DNA from: JABFXX01 sp036489755
GTDB lineage: Bacteria > Myxococcota_A > Polyangia > Haliangiales > Haliangiaceae
Reading direction: 5' to 3'
Length of the DNA: 64,000 bases
Assembly: GCA_036489755.1 (NCBI GenBank)
Contig: DASXFD010000076.1
Coordinates: 62,001 to 126,000 of the forward strand
Shown here: one piece after another, positions 36,668-47,126 of the stretch
How the letters are laid out: the number at the start of each line of letters is the position of its first letter
Position numbering within the stretch: position 1 is the stretch's first letter
Position numbers and translations under genes: made by a program
The notes under the pieces: generated by a model
What the model was told of the DNA's origin: nothing
Database searches by the model: none
What the model saw: only the letters and a program-made list of their open reading frames with translations

Positions 36668-36716
36668 GTCCGGCCGGGATTCGGACGAACGCGTCCGCGA
36701 TCCGGACGCTCCGGAC
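36668..36716 (+). promoter_or_regulatory. TCCGGAC-rich tract upstream of recA
   Basis: Within the 123-base gap before recA, TCCGG or CGGAC cores occur at 36668-36673, 36681-36686, 36701-36707 and 36710-36716. They are spaced at 9-20 bases and look like repeated binding sites. No E. coli-type LexA box (CTGT-N8-ACAG) is visible. A similar tract precedes the Spy-like operon at 59.7 kb. Confidence 0.35.
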
Positions 36717-36774
36717 AACGCGTGTCGTGGATCCGCGCACTTGGCGCGGCACGCGACGTGGATTTGTCTGCGCC

Positions 36775-36779
36775 GGAGG
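36775..36779 (+). promoter_or_regulatory. Shine-Dalgarno of recA
   Basis: A strong ribosome binding site, GGAGG, sits within GCCGGAGGATTC just before the ATG at 36784 and decides the start over the open frame further upstream. Confidence 0.8.
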
Positions 36780-36783
36780 ATTC

Positions 36784-37818
<1,035 letters not shown>

Positions 37819-37900
37819 CCAATCGACGGTTTTTTGATGCAGAACGTGTCACGTCGACGATGCATTTGGTTGCAGTTGGTCGATTCCGAGTAGCCAATTA

Positions 37901-37930
37901 TTGACCCTGTTTCTCGCGCTCACCTACGCT
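37901..37930 (+). promoter_or_regulatory. Promoter of the ActR/RegA-type regulator
   Basis: TTGACC and TACGCT are separated by 18 bases; the -10 ends 21 bases before the ATG. The 133-base region between recA and this gene also carries TAGCCAAT twice (37816-37823, 37891-37898). Confidence 0.5.
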
Positions 37931-37951
37931 GGCCGTAGTTCGAGCGATGTA

Positions 37952-38479
37952 ATGGCTGCGTCACGGGTGAGATCGGTTCTTGTAGTTGATGACGACGAGT
38001 CTGTGCTAACCGCATGCACTCGAAGTCTTCGTCGAGAGCGTAAGGTCTACACTGCAGACAACGCGCTTGCGGCGCGACACATCGCGCGCTCGGCAAAGCC
38101 CGATGCCGTCATCGTCGACTTGCGGCTGGGGAACGGAAACGGCCTCGACCTCATCTACGATCTCAAAGCCGACCGGCCCGACGTCCGGATCGCACTGGTG
38201 AGTGGCTATCTCTCGATCACGATCGCGATGCAGGCGGTCAAAGCAGGTGCCGAGACGGTGCTCGTTAAGCCCGTCTCACCTCGAGAGATCGTCCGGCACA
38301 TCGAAGAAGGCACGACCCCAGAGGGCGACGTCCACGCGACTCCGACGCTGGAGCGCGTCGAGTGGGAGCACATCTCGCGCGTCGTGGCAGACACAAACGG
38401 CAACATTTCGGAAGCAGCTCGCCGGTTGGGTGTCTACCGCCAGACGTTGCAGCGACGGCTGCGCAAGCCACCGAAGTAG
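37952..38479 (+). CDS. ActR/RegA-type response regulator (REC + Fis-type HTH)
   Basis: A 175-residue two-domain response regulator. REC domain: VLVVDDDESV, phospho-Asp in VDLRLGNGNG, Lys in VLVKPVSPRE. A short linker (VEWEHISRVVADTNGNISEA) leads to a Fis-type helix-turn-helix (EAARRLGVYRQTLQRRLRK), the layout of RegA/PrrA/ActR redox regulators of respiration and carbon metabolism. No histidine kinase is adjacent, so it is an orphan here. Its N-terminal coding part is visibly less GC-rich than neighbouring genes. ATG 37952 chosen; the open frame upstream lacks domain homology. Confidence 0.9.
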   Translation: MAASRVRSVLVVDDDESVLTACTRSLRRERKVYTADNALAARHIARSAKPDAVIVDLRLGNGNGLDLIYDLKADRPDVRIALVSGYLSITIAMQAVKAGAETVLVKPVSPREIVRHIEEGTTPEGDVHATPTLERVEWEHISRVVADTNGNISEAARRLGVYRQTLQRRLRKPPK

Positions 38480-38503
38480 GAAGCCGCGTTGTATCCAGAG
38501 CGA

Positions 38504-39340
38504 ATGCACCTTTGCGTCATGGCGGGTGGGTCGGACCCCGAGCGCGCGCGACTCCACGCGACCATGCCTGGCGCGATCTCGGCCGCCGGTCGGGGCGAGC
38601 TCGAGGCGTGGTTCGGGCGGATGCTCGATGCCTCGGCTGCGAGCGGGCCAGCCGGCCAGGGCCAAACGCTCGACCTTGTCGGCTACGCGACGCCCGACAA
38701 GCTGCTCGCGTTCGGCGACTGGACGATCGACGCCGACGACCGAGCCGTGGTCGCGTTCTTTCGCGAGCTCGCCGAGCACGAGGTGCTGCCGCGACTCGGC
38801 ATCGCGGCCGTGCGGTTGCTCGGCAGCCTGACCGGCGCGACCAGTCGCGGGATGGGCTCGCTGCGGACGCTCGCGAAGCTGCTCGGCGTCGAGGTCTACG
38901 GCACCACCGAGCTCGTCTTCGCGAGCCACTTCAAGGACGGCCGCTTCGTCGGCTCGCTCGTGGCGAGCGATGCCGAGCCGACCAGCACGCCACCGATGCC
39001 ACCGCCGATCGGCGCGCGGCGCGAGCTCGTGATCGACGCGCTGCCGGCTCGGCCGCTCGTGCCCGGTGTGCCGATCGCGGTCGCGTCGAGCGACCACGCG
39101 CGGGCGCTCGTCGAGGTGATCGCGCGCGCCGCGGGCACGGTGATGCCGGGGCTGCTCGCGCGGCCGTACTGCGAGCTCGCGCTGCCGAGCGTCGAGCCGG
39201 GCGCGTATCACCGGCTCGAGCTCCTGCTCGCCGGCGATTACGTGCGCACGTATCCCGATGGGCCGAACGAGCCGGGCGTGGTGTTTCCGGTGCGCGATCG
39301 CCACGCGGCGCTGCAGATCGTCGACGAGCTGCTCGCGTAG
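38504..39340 (+). CDS. Uncharacterised protein
   Basis: A 278-residue soluble protein beginning MHLCVMAGGSDPERARLHAT. I do not recognise it. Segments GQTLDLVGYATPDKLLAFGDW and RLLGSLTGATSRGMGSL recall surface-protein DUF4347-like domains, but only loosely. The second half has GARRELVIDALPARPLV and alternates strands and helices. A TTG 15 bases upstream (38489) is the alternative start. It begins 24 bases after the response regulator, so the two may share a transcript; it converges on the ABC exporter gene. Confidence 0.6.
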   Translation: MHLCVMAGGSDPERARLHATMPGAISAAGRGELEAWFGRMLDASAASGPAGQGQTLDLVGYATPDKLLAFGDWTIDADDRAVVAFFRELAEHEVLPRLGIAAVRLLGSLTGATSRGMGSLRTLAKLLGVEVYGTTELVFASHFKDGRFVGSLVASDAEPTSTPPMPPPIGARRELVIDALPARPLVPGVPIAVASSDHARALVEVIARAAGTVMPGLLARPYCELALPSVEPGAYHRLELLLAGDYVRTYPDGPNEPGVVFPVRDRHAALQIVDELLA

Positions 39341-39343
39341 CGA

Positions 39344-41155
39344 TCAGCCGGCGGCGCGATCGACGATCAGCTGGTGCTCGACGAGCCGGCGGTAGATGCC
39401 GCGGCGTTCCATCAGCTCGTCGTGCGCGCCTTGCTCCACGATGCGCGCGCCGTCGATGACGATGATCCGATCGGCGTCGCGGACAGTGCTGAGCCGGTGC
39501 GCGACGACGATCGTCGTGCGGTCGGCCATGATCCGCGCGAGCGCCGCTTGAACCGCGGCCTCGCTTTCGGCGTCGAGGTTTGACGTCGCTTCGTCGAGGA
39601 TCAGCACGCGCGGGTTCGCGAGCAACGCGCGGGCGAGCGCGACGCGCTGTTTCTGGCCGCCCGAGAGCTTGGTGCCGCGCTCGCCGACGATGGTGTCGTA
39701 GCCGTCGGGGAAGCGCGCGATGAAGTCGTGCGCGTACGCATCGCGCGCGGCTTGCTCGATCTCGGCGTCGCTCGCGCCGTCGCGGCCGTAGCCGATGTTC
39801 GCGCGGATCGTGCCGGAGAACAGGACGGGCTCTTGCGCGACCATCGCGAGGGCGCCGCGAAGATCGGCGAGCTTGAGCTCGCGCACGTCGACGCCTTCAA
39901 ACGTGACGCGGCCAGCATCGACGTCGTAGAAGCGGTAGAGCAGCGACAGGATCGTCGACTTGCCGGCGCCCGACGGACCGACGACGGCCACGACCTCGCC
40001 GGGCTCGATCGTCAGCGAGACGTCGGTGAGCACGGGCTGCTCGGGACGCGCGGCGTACGCGAAGCTCACGCCCTCGAAGCGGATCGCGCCCTTGCCCGCG
40101 GGCAGCGGCTTCGCATCGTCGCGGTCGCGAATATCGGGCAGCGTGTCGATGACGGCGAACAAGCGGTCGGTCGCGCCCGCCGCGCGCTGCAGCGACGCCC
40201 ACAGCCCTGCGAGATCGCCGATCGCGCCCGCGACGAAGAACGTGTAGAGAAAGAACGACAGCAGCGCGCCGGCCGAGAGCTCGCCGGCGATCAGCGCGCG
40301 GCCGCCCATCCACACGACGAGCGCGACACCGGCGAACCCGGCCGTCATCGCGACCGCGAAGAACCACGAGCGCCAGCGCACGAGCTCGAGCGTCTTTTGG
40401 AACGCGTTCTCGACACCGTCGCGGTAGCGCGCGGCCTCGTGGCGCTCGCGCACGAACGCCTGCACGGTCGCGATCGCGCCGAGCGATTCCTGGACCTGAC
40501 CCGAGACGAGCGCGAGCTGATCCTGCACGTCGCGCGTCATGCGCCGGATCTTGCGGCCGAACGCGATCGTCGCGAGCATCATCGGCGGCACGATCGCGAG
40601 CATGAACACGGTCAGCTTCGCGTCGATGACGAACAGCATCACGAGCGAGCCGACCATCTGCACGAAGTTGCGCGTCGCCATCGACAGGTCGCTGCCGACG
40701 ACGTCTTCGATCACCGTGACGTCCGAAGCGAGCCGGCCGACGAGCTCGCCGCTGCGGCGCTCGTAGAACCAGGCGAGCGGCAACAAGATCAGCCGATCGA
40801 CGACCATCCCGCGCAGATCGGCGACGACGCGCTCGCCGAGCCAGCTGATGCTGTAATGACGCAGCCACACGAACACCGCGTTGAGCACGACGAGCGCGAC
40901 GACGACGAGCACGATGTCGTCGAGCGCGGCCGTGTCCTTCGAGCGCATGCCGACGTCGATCGCGTAGCGCGCGGCCTGCGGATAGCACAGCGTGATGCCC
41001 GATGCGGCGAGCAGCGTGCCGACCGCGAGCGCGAAGCGTGCGCGGTGCGGCCGGATCAACGCGGTCAACCGCCACAGCACGGCCAGCCGGCGCGGATCGC
41101 GCGGCACCTTGTCATCGCGCGCGGCGGCTGCATCGTCGGCGTACGGAGCTGCCAT
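39344..41155 (-). CDS. ABC exporter, fused membrane and ATPase domains (MsbA/LmrA type)
   Basis: A 603-residue half-transporter working as a homodimer in the inner membrane. Six membrane segments in the first 320 residues, with the coupling-helix region ERVVADLRGMVVDRLILLPLAWFYE and the EAA-free exporter fold. The ATPase domain (about 360-590) has Walker A VGPSGAGKST, Q-loop VAQEPVLFSGTI, signature LSGGQKQRVALARALL, Walker B VLILDEATSNLD and VVAHRLSTV. Substrate could be lipid A or a drug; not decidable. ATG 41155 preferred over an upstream start that would run into the divergent gene. Confidence 0.94.
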   Translation of the reverse strand: MAAPYADDAAAARDDKVPRDPRRLAVLWRLTALIRPHRARFALAVGTLLAASGITLCYPQAARYAIDVGMRSKDTAALDDIVLVVVALVVLNAVFVWLRHYSISWLGERVVADLRGMVVDRLILLPLAWFYERRSGELVGRLASDVTVIEDVVGSDLSMATRNFVQMVGSLVMLFVIDAKLTVFMLAIVPPMMLATIAFGRKIRRMTRDVQDQLALVSGQVQESLGAIATVQAFVRERHEAARYRDGVENAFQKTLELVRWRSWFFAVAMTAGFAGVALVVWMGGRALIAGELSAGALLSFFLYTFFVAGAIGDLAGLWASLQRAAGATDRLFAVIDTLPDIRDRDDAKPLPAGKGAIRFEGVSFAYAARPEQPVLTDVSLTIEPGEVVAVVGPSGAGKSTILSLLYRFYDVDAGRVTFEGVDVRELKLADLRGALAMVAQEPVLFSGTIRANIGYGRDGASDAEIEQAARDAYAHDFIARFPDGYDTIVGERGTKLSGGQKQRVALARALLANPRVLILDEATSNLDAESEAAVQAALARIMADRTTIVVAHRLSTVRDADRIIVIDGARIVEQGAHDELMERRGIYRRLVEHQLIVDRAAG

Positions 41156-41196
41156 CGAACGTGCATAGCATGCCGCGGTTGCGCTACATACGCGGC

Positions 41197-42846
41197 ATGC
41201 GTATCTGGCCCCTGCTCGCAACTGCCGCCACGCTCGCCGCGTGCGAGGGCTCATCGAAGCTCGATGCGATCTCCACCGTGCACGGCGACTGCGACGCGCT
41301 ATGGGACCTGGCGCCCGCCGGCACCGAAGTCGGGCTTGTCGCGTCGCCGCGCGGGCTGGCGCTCGCGCTCGATGCGTTCCGCACCGCCGCGCAGCTCGTC
41401 GAGACGCCGGACTTCACGACGCTGGCGCCCGAGCTCGACGTGATCACCGCGGCGCTGTTCGGCGCACCCGGCGCGGCCCCCGCGGACGCCGGCATCGCAG
41501 CCGAGCCGGGCTTCGCGATGTTCATCACGAACGCCGGCGCACTCGCCGTGATGCCGGTGATCGATCGCGACAAGTTCGTGGCGTCGAAGCACGGCACGCT
41601 CGGCGGATCGGCTGCGGGCTCCGGTGCGGGTGCGGGATCGAGCGCCGGCTCGGCAAGCGACGACCAGATCCACGGCAGCACGTGCCGCACGATCGGCACG
41701 CACTACGTGTGCGCGTCGACGCCGGCGTTGTTCGCGCAGCTCGGCACCGGCAGCTTGCGCGGCAAGCCCGCGCTCGCCGGCGGCCGCGGCGACATCGAGC
41801 TCTACGCGTCGCAGGTCCCGCTGTTCGACGGCACGCCCGGCGACGTCGCGGTGGTCGCGGAGCTATCGCGCGGCACCATCGCGCTGCGCGGCGTGTGGAC
41901 CGGCACGCCGGGCGGCGGGCTCGGCAAGCAGATCGGCGTGACCGCGCCGCACGTCGACGCGAGCAAGGCGAGCGGGTTTGCGGCCGGCAACACGAGCGCG
42001 TTCCTCGCGGGGCTGCCGCCGGTCCCGCTCGCGGGCGGCGTCACGATCGATCAGCTCGCGCACTCGTTCGCGGGCCCGGTATCGGCGGTGATTCCGGCCG
42101 GCACGCTCGATTTTCAAGTTCACGTGCCGCTCGCCGATCCGGCACCGGCGACCACGATGCTCGAGCACTGCAGCGAGCTCGGCCAGCTGCTCGACCTCGT
42201 GCCGGTTCAGCCGAAGAACGCGTGTCGCTTCCGCCTCCAGGCGTCGACGGCGCTCGAGCTCGACTCGTGGGTCGACGCGGCGGCGAAGGAGCTGCGGCTC
42301 GCCGCGCACCGCGATCAGCCACAAACCGGCTTTGCCGACGTGCTGACGCCGATCGGCCGCGAGCTCGCGAGCGGCGACTGGACCATCGTGTTTTGGGGGC
42401 GCGGCTCGATGCTGAGCTCGATCGGCGTGGCGCCGGCCGTGGTTCCACCGCCGCCGGAAGCCGCCACCGCGATCCATGCAGTCGCGCTCGTCGACGAGCT
42501 CGGCGGCGGCCTGCGCGTCGATTCCAAGGGCGTCACGTTCCGCGGCGTGCTGCGCACCGTCTGGGCGAACCCGCCCGAGCTCGCGACACGGCTCGCGGCG
42601 ATCACCGGCGCCGAGATCGCGCAGGGTACGGCGATCGCTCCGGCGGCGGCGCTCGCCGCGGCGGGGCGCGGCACACCGTTCGCGACCGACTTCGCGGCCG
42701 GTCAAGGCGGCTTGATCGTGCCGGCCGGCGTGCTCGGGCTCGCGACCGCGATCCTCGTGCCGGCGCTCGAGAACGTCCTCGTCGGCGGTGAGCCAGGCGG
42801 CGAGCCCAGCGGCGAGCCCAGCGGCGACGACGAGCCGTCGCCGTAA
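41197..42846 (+). CDS. Uncharacterised lipoprotein
   Basis: A 549-residue predicted lipoprotein (LLATAATLAACEGS). The mature domain is dominated by strand-helix units such as APAGTEVGLVASPRGLALAL, GDVAVVAELSRGTIALRGVW and ELASGDWTIVFWGRGSMLSS, and resembles large periplasmic substrate-trap or DUF3352-like proteins; that likeness is weak. Residues around 145 form a Gly/Ser/Ala linker, and the C-terminus has a hydrophobic segment (VPAGVLGLATAILVPAL) followed by a Gly/Glu/Pro/Ser tail with four GEP-S repeats. ATG 41197 chosen by the signal peptide. Confidence 0.7.
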   Translation: MRIWPLLATAATLAACEGSSKLDAISTVHGDCDALWDLAPAGTEVGLVASPRGLALALDAFRTAAQLVETPDFTTLAPELDVITAALFGAPGAAPADAGIAAEPGFAMFITNAGALAVMPVIDRDKFVASKHGTLGGSAAGSGAGAGSSAGSASDDQIHGSTCRTIGTHYVCASTPALFAQLGTGSLRGKPALAGGRGDIELYASQVPLFDGTPGDVAVVAELSRGTIALRGVWTGTPGGGLGKQIGVTAPHVDASKASGFAAGNTSAFLAGLPPVPLAGGVTIDQLAHSFAGPVSAVIPAGTLDFQVHVPLADPAPATTMLEHCSELGQLLDLVPVQPKNACRFRLQASTALELDSWVDAAAKELRLAAHRDQPQTGFADVLTPIGRELASGDWTIVFWGRGSMLSSIGVAPAVVPPPPEAATAIHAVALVDELGGGLRVDSKGVTFRGVLRTVWANPPELATRLAAITGAEIAQGTAIAPAAALAAAGRGTPFATDFAAGQGGLIVPAGVLGLATAILVPALENVLVGGEPGGEPSGEPSGDDEPSP

Positions 42847-42895
42847 GGAGCTGAAAGCGGCGCCATCACGACGCGCCTGCGTTCGCTTTCGATTC

Positions 42896-45823
42896 TTACT
42901 TCGTCGGCGTCTTCGTCGCAGCCGGCGGAGCCGGCGGCGTCGCCGGAGCAGCAGCCGTGGCCGGCACGCGAATCGCCGTGAAGACCTGCCTGCGATCGAG
43001 GAAGTGCTTCGCGCTCGCCTTGATCAGCTCCGGCGTCATCCGAGCGATCGTCTTGGTGGTGTCGGGGATGTCGGCCGGATCGTCGCCGTACTTGTACGCG
43101 CGCTCGAGCCGCTGCAGCCAGAACCGATCCTGGCGGAGCTCGGTCTCGCGCTGGCGCGCGTAGATCTCCTTGATCTTGTCGATGTAGTCGCCGAGCTTCT
43201 CGGTCTTGCCGGCGACGATCTCGTCGAGCACTTTGTTCATGTCGCCGACGAGCTCGTCGACGCGCTCGGGCGCGCAGCCGAAGTTGACCGACACCGAGCG
43301 CTCCTGGTGCGGCGAGCGATCGATCGAGATGTTCGCGCCGACGCCGTACACGCCACCCGCGTCCTCGCGCAGCACCTCGCGCAACCGGTTCGACAGCAGC
43401 TGGCCGAGGATGTACGCGTCGCGCTCCTTGTCGTGGCTCCACGTGTCGTCGGCGTGGATGTCGACGCGCACCGACGCCTTCGGCTCGACGCCGAGATCGA
43501 ACGTCTTCCTGACGATGCCGGGCACCTTGCGGATGCCGAGGTCCTTCTCGTGCTCGTGGCGGTTCTTGCCCGGTAGGCTCGCGAGGTACGTCTCGACGAG
43601 CGGCTTGACCTTGTCGAGATCGACTTCGCCGACGATCACGAACGTGAAGTCGGAGACATCGCCGTAGCGATCCTTGAGGAACGCGAGCGCCTTGTCCTCG
43701 TCGAGCTTGGTGATGTCGTCACCGCTCGGGAACGAGCGCCGCGGGTTGTTCTTGTACTCGGCGGCCTGCGCGTCGCGCGCGAAGGTGAACTCGGGCGAGC
43801 GCTCCTGGTTCTTGAAAAACTCGGCGGTATTCGTCTGCCACGTCTTGAACACGTCGGGGTCTTTGCGCGGCTGCGTGATGCGCAGGTAGAGCAGCTGGAA
43901 CATCGCCTCGATGTCCTTCGACGACGCGTTCGCGTTGACCATCTCCTCGGTCTCGCCGACCTGGAGCTGCACGCTGACCTTCTTGCCCGCGAGCACCTTG
44001 TCGAGCGTGTCGGCGTCGAAGTCACCGGCGCCGCCGACCTGCGCGATCGACGATGCGAAGCGCGCGTTCTGGAAATCCTTGTCGCCGACCGTCGCGGTGC
44101 CGCCGGGCGAGGTCGCGCCGAGCAGCACGGTGTCTTTCTCGAAGTCCGTCGGCTTCACGATGACCTTCGCGCCGTTCGACAGTGTCCACTCGGTCACGCC
44201 GATCGCGTCGAGCTTCTTCTCCTTGACGATCTTGCCGGGCGTCGGCAGCTTCGCCATCAGCGTCGTCGGGATCGGCTTGTCTTGCCACGCCGGAACGTCG
44301 GACTTGTCGACCTCGTTGATGATCGCGAGCACGCGATCCTTGGTGATCGTCGGCTGGCCGTCGGGGATCCAGATCGCGATGGCTCGGTTCTCGGCGGCGC
44401 CGAACGACTTGACGTTCGCGTTCAGCTCGTCGACGGTGATCTGCGGCAGGAACTCTTTCGCGAGGTCGCGCTCGGCGACGCGGCCGATCATCAGCTCGCC
44501 GGTCAGGAAGTGGCGCACGGCCTCTTCGGTGAAGTCGCGGCTGTTGGTGGTGGCCTCGCGGTCGGCGGCCTCGTCGAAGTTGCGCATCACTTCGGCGCGC
44601 GCGCGGTCGAGCTCGCTTTGCGTGAAGCCGTGGCGCTCGACGCGCACGACCTCGGTGACGAGCGCTCTTACCGCGTCCTCGACGCGACCCGGCTTGACCT
44701 GCGCGTCGCGCTGGAACGCGTCGACCTCGCGCATCCCGTCGGGCGAGTCGATCGCAACGCCGGCGTTCGTGAACGGCGTCTCCTGCTTGCGACTCAGCTG
44801 CGCGAACCGCTCGTTGACGATCGTCTGGTAGATCTGCTCGACGAGGAGCCGGCGATCGTCGCGCCGGCTCGAGTTCGAGCGATGCGGCACGATGTTCATG
44901 ATGCCGATCTCCGTTTGCGGCAGCTCCTTGTCGGTCTCGATCGAGACGCGCGTGCCGGTCGCCGGCGGCACGCCGCCCGCGAGGTGCTTGCGCTCGTTGT
45001 GCGGGTTCTTGAGATCGCCGAAATCGGCCTGGATGGTCTTCTCGACCTGCGCGGGATCGACGTCGCCGACGACGATCACCGCCATCTGATCGGGGCGGTA
45101 CCAATCCTTGTAGAAGCGATACAGGGTGTCGCGGTCGGCCTTCTTGATGATCTCGGGCAGGCCGATCGTGTCGCGCACCGCGTAGCGCGTGTCGGGGAAC
45201 AGCACCGGCAGGCTCTTGTCGAACAGCCGGCGGAACGCGCCGCGGCCGAGCCGCCACTCCTCGAGCACGACGCCGCTCTCTTCTTTGACATCCTTCGGTG
45301 TGTACAAGACGTCGCCCGCCCAGTCGTGGAGGATCTCGAAGCCCTTCGACACGAACTCGGGCTTATCGGTCGGCACCTCGAGCTGATAGACCGTCTGCTG
45401 CCAGGTGGTGTACGCGTTGAGATCGGCGCCGAACCGCATGCCGATGCTCTGCAGGTAGTTGATGAGCTCGTTCTTCGGGAAGTGCTTCGTCCCGTTGAAC
45501 GCCATGTGCTCGTCGAAGTGCGCGAGCCCGCGCTGATCGTCATCCTCGTCGACGGAGCCCGCCTTGACGGCGAGCCACATCATCGCGCGCTTCTCGGGCT
45601 TCTCGTGATGCATCACGAAGTAGGTGAGCCCGTTCGGCAGCGTGCCTTGATGCACCTCGGGCCACAGCGCGAGCGGCGCGGCATCGGGATCGACCGCCGC
45701 GGGTGGTGGCGGCGGCGGCATTGCTTCGGCGCCGGTCGGCGGCGGTGCCGGTACGTCGGTCTTCGGTTGCGATCCACCACACGCGACGAGCGCCGCGACG
45801 ACGCTCAACCAGATGCGCTTCAT
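42896..45823 (-). CDS. M16-family zinc metallopeptidase lipoprotein (two lobes)
   Basis: A 975-residue predicted lipoprotein (VVAALVACGGS, then a Pro/Ala-rich linker). The N-terminal M16 lobe has the inverted zinc motif H-x-x-E-H in GLAHFDEHMAFNGT (H102, E105, H106) and the third-ligand region ESGVVLEEWRLG, so it is probably active. The other half (about 530-950) is the inactive lobe typical of the pitrilysin clamshell. Such proteases cut small peptides; here probably in the periplasm or at the surface. Its start overlaps the patatin gene's end by 4 bases (ATGA), making a two-gene operon. Confidence 0.95.
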   Translation of the reverse strand: MKRIWLSVVAALVACGGSQPKTDVPAPPPTGAEAMPPPPPPAAVDPDAAPLALWPEVHQGTLPNGLTYFVMHHEKPEKRAMMWLAVKAGSVDEDDDQRGLAHFDEHMAFNGTKHFPKNELINYLQSIGMRFGADLNAYTTWQQTVYQLEVPTDKPEFVSKGFEILHDWAGDVLYTPKDVKEESGVVLEEWRLGRGAFRRLFDKSLPVLFPDTRYAVRDTIGLPEIIKKADRDTLYRFYKDWYRPDQMAVIVVGDVDPAQVEKTIQADFGDLKNPHNERKHLAGGVPPATGTRVSIETDKELPQTEIGIMNIVPHRSNSSRRDDRRLLVEQIYQTIVNERFAQLSRKQETPFTNAGVAIDSPDGMREVDAFQRDAQVKPGRVEDAVRALVTEVVRVERHGFTQSELDRARAEVMRNFDEAADREATTNSRDFTEEAVRHFLTGELMIGRVAERDLAKEFLPQITVDELNANVKSFGAAENRAIAIWIPDGQPTITKDRVLAIINEVDKSDVPAWQDKPIPTTLMAKLPTPGKIVKEKKLDAIGVTEWTLSNGAKVIVKPTDFEKDTVLLGATSPGGTATVGDKDFQNARFASSIAQVGGAGDFDADTLDKVLAGKKVSVQLQVGETEEMVNANASSKDIEAMFQLLYLRITQPRKDPDVFKTWQTNTAEFFKNQERSPEFTFARDAQAAEYKNNPRRSFPSGDDITKLDEDKALAFLKDRYGDVSDFTFVIVGEVDLDKVKPLVETYLASLPGKNRHEHEKDLGIRKVPGIVRKTFDLGVEPKASVRVDIHADDTWSHDKERDAYILGQLLSNRLREVLREDAGGVYGVGANISIDRSPHQERSVSVNFGCAPERVDELVGDMNKVLDEIVAGKTEKLGDYIDKIKEIYARQRETELRQDRFWLQRLERAYKYGDDPADIPDTTKTIARMTPELIKASAKHFLDRRQVFTAIRVPATAAAPATPPAPPAATKTPTK

Positions 45824-47088
45824 AGGATGGGGACAGTGCCACGACCTCGCGGATTGCTCACGGCCTCGTTGCTAAAAAGCTCGCAAAGCTCGTCGGCTTT
45901 CTTAGCGGCGTCGCTGCGACCGAGCTCGATCAGCTCGCGGGCATATTCGCCGTCGAACAACAGGTACGACAGCAAGTCGCTCTCGTGCGGAGCCTCGCCG
46001 CCGGACAGCCGCGAGATCAGCTGCCGCGCGATCAGGCCCTTCACCTTGACGCGGCCCGACCGCACGTATTCTGCCGCGATCTCGCCGATATCGACCGACG
46101 GCCGCACGTGGACGGCCTGGATCCGCCGCAGCGGTGCGCCGCGCAGCCGGATCAGCTCGGCGTTCATCATCTCCTCGAACTTGTCGCCGAACGACGCGTG
46201 GCCGGCCTCCAAGATCAAGTTGATGCGCTGCATGCGCTGGAGGTCGTACTCGGTGTGATCGAGGAGCAGTGCGTTGAGCGCCTTGCCCGCAAGGAACAGC
46301 GGCTTGGGATACGCCTCGACGCGCTCGCGCTGGAGCTGTTTGGGCTCGTGCGCGACGTGGCGCAGCGAGATGAGCAGCAGCCGATCGGCGCCGAGCCGGA
46401 TCGCCGGCGACATCGGCGTGTTCTGGCGCAGGCCGCCGTCGGTGAAGTACTCGTCGCCGATCTTGACCGCCGGAAACAGCATCGGGATCGCCGCCGACGC
46501 GAGCACGTGGCGCGGACCGATGCGCGCCGCCCGGTGGCGCACGAACGGATCGCGGCTCCACTCGCGCGGCACCGGCTCGGCGCTCGACAGGAACACGACC
46601 GTGTGGCCGGTGCCGACGTGCGTCGCCGACACCGACAATGCGTGGAGCTTGCCGCTGCGCAAGCTGCGCTCGATACCGCGCCACGGGATCGTGCGGATCA
46701 CGAAGCGCTCGAGGCCACTCGTGTCGAGCAAGCCGCCGTAGCGAAAGCTGCCGGGCGGCGGCGGTGGCGGCTCGCCGCCGAGCAAGATCTTCGCGCCGCG
46801 CCACAGGTCGGCCGGCCGCATTCCGATCAGCTCCTCGATCTGCAGCGAGCTCCACGCCGACACGATCTGCTGGGCCTGGGTGTCCGGATCGCTCATCGTC
46901 GCGGCCATGAACGCGGCGTTGATCGCGCCGACACTCGTGCCGGTGACGATGTCGATCGGCACCTGATAGCCGAGCCGCTTGGCCATGTCGGTACGGATGT
47001 ACTGCAGGATGCCGGCCTCGTACGCGCCGCGCGATCCGCCGCCCGAAAGCACGATGCCGACCTTCGAGCGAAACCTAGGAGACTGCAC
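45820..47088 (-). CDS. Patatin-like phospholipase
   Basis: A 422-residue patatin-type serine lipase. The oxyanion motif is GIVLSGGGSRGAYEAG (residues 11-26), the nucleophile Ser52 is in GTSVG, and the catalytic-dyad Asp lies in FTDGGLRQNTP. Residues 270-422 form a C-terminal helical extension. No signal peptide, so probably cytoplasmic or secreted without Sec. GTG start. Co-transcribed with the M16 protease; phospholipase and protease together could act on membranes or prey, which is inference. Confidence 0.92.
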   Translation of the reverse strand: MQSPRFRSKVGIVLSGGGSRGAYEAGILQYIRTDMAKRLGYQVPIDIVTGTSVGAINAAFMAATMSDPDTQAQQIVSAWSSLQIEELIGMRPADLWRGAKILLGGEPPPPPPGSFRYGGLLDTSGLERFVIRTIPWRGIERSLRSGKLHALSVSATHVGTGHTVVFLSSAEPVPREWSRDPFVRHRAARIGPRHVLASAAIPMLFPAVKIGDEYFTDGGLRQNTPMSPAIRLGADRLLLISLRHVAHEPKQLQRERVEAYPKPLFLAGKALNALLLDHTEYDLQRMQRINLILEAGHASFGDKFEEMMNAELIRLRGAPLRRIQAVHVRPSVDIGEIAAEYVRSGRVKVKGLIARQLISRLSGGEAPHESDLLSYLLFDGEYARELIELGRSDAAKKADELCELFSNEAVSNPRGRGTVPIL

Positions 47089-47126
47089 TGGCGCTATTTT
47101 CCCTTTGGCGCCGCTGTGTGCGCAAG

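Noticed and set aside
44282..46258. 658-codon plus-strand frame across the M16 protease and patatin genes.
   Set aside because: Antisense to two genes with intact active-site motifs.
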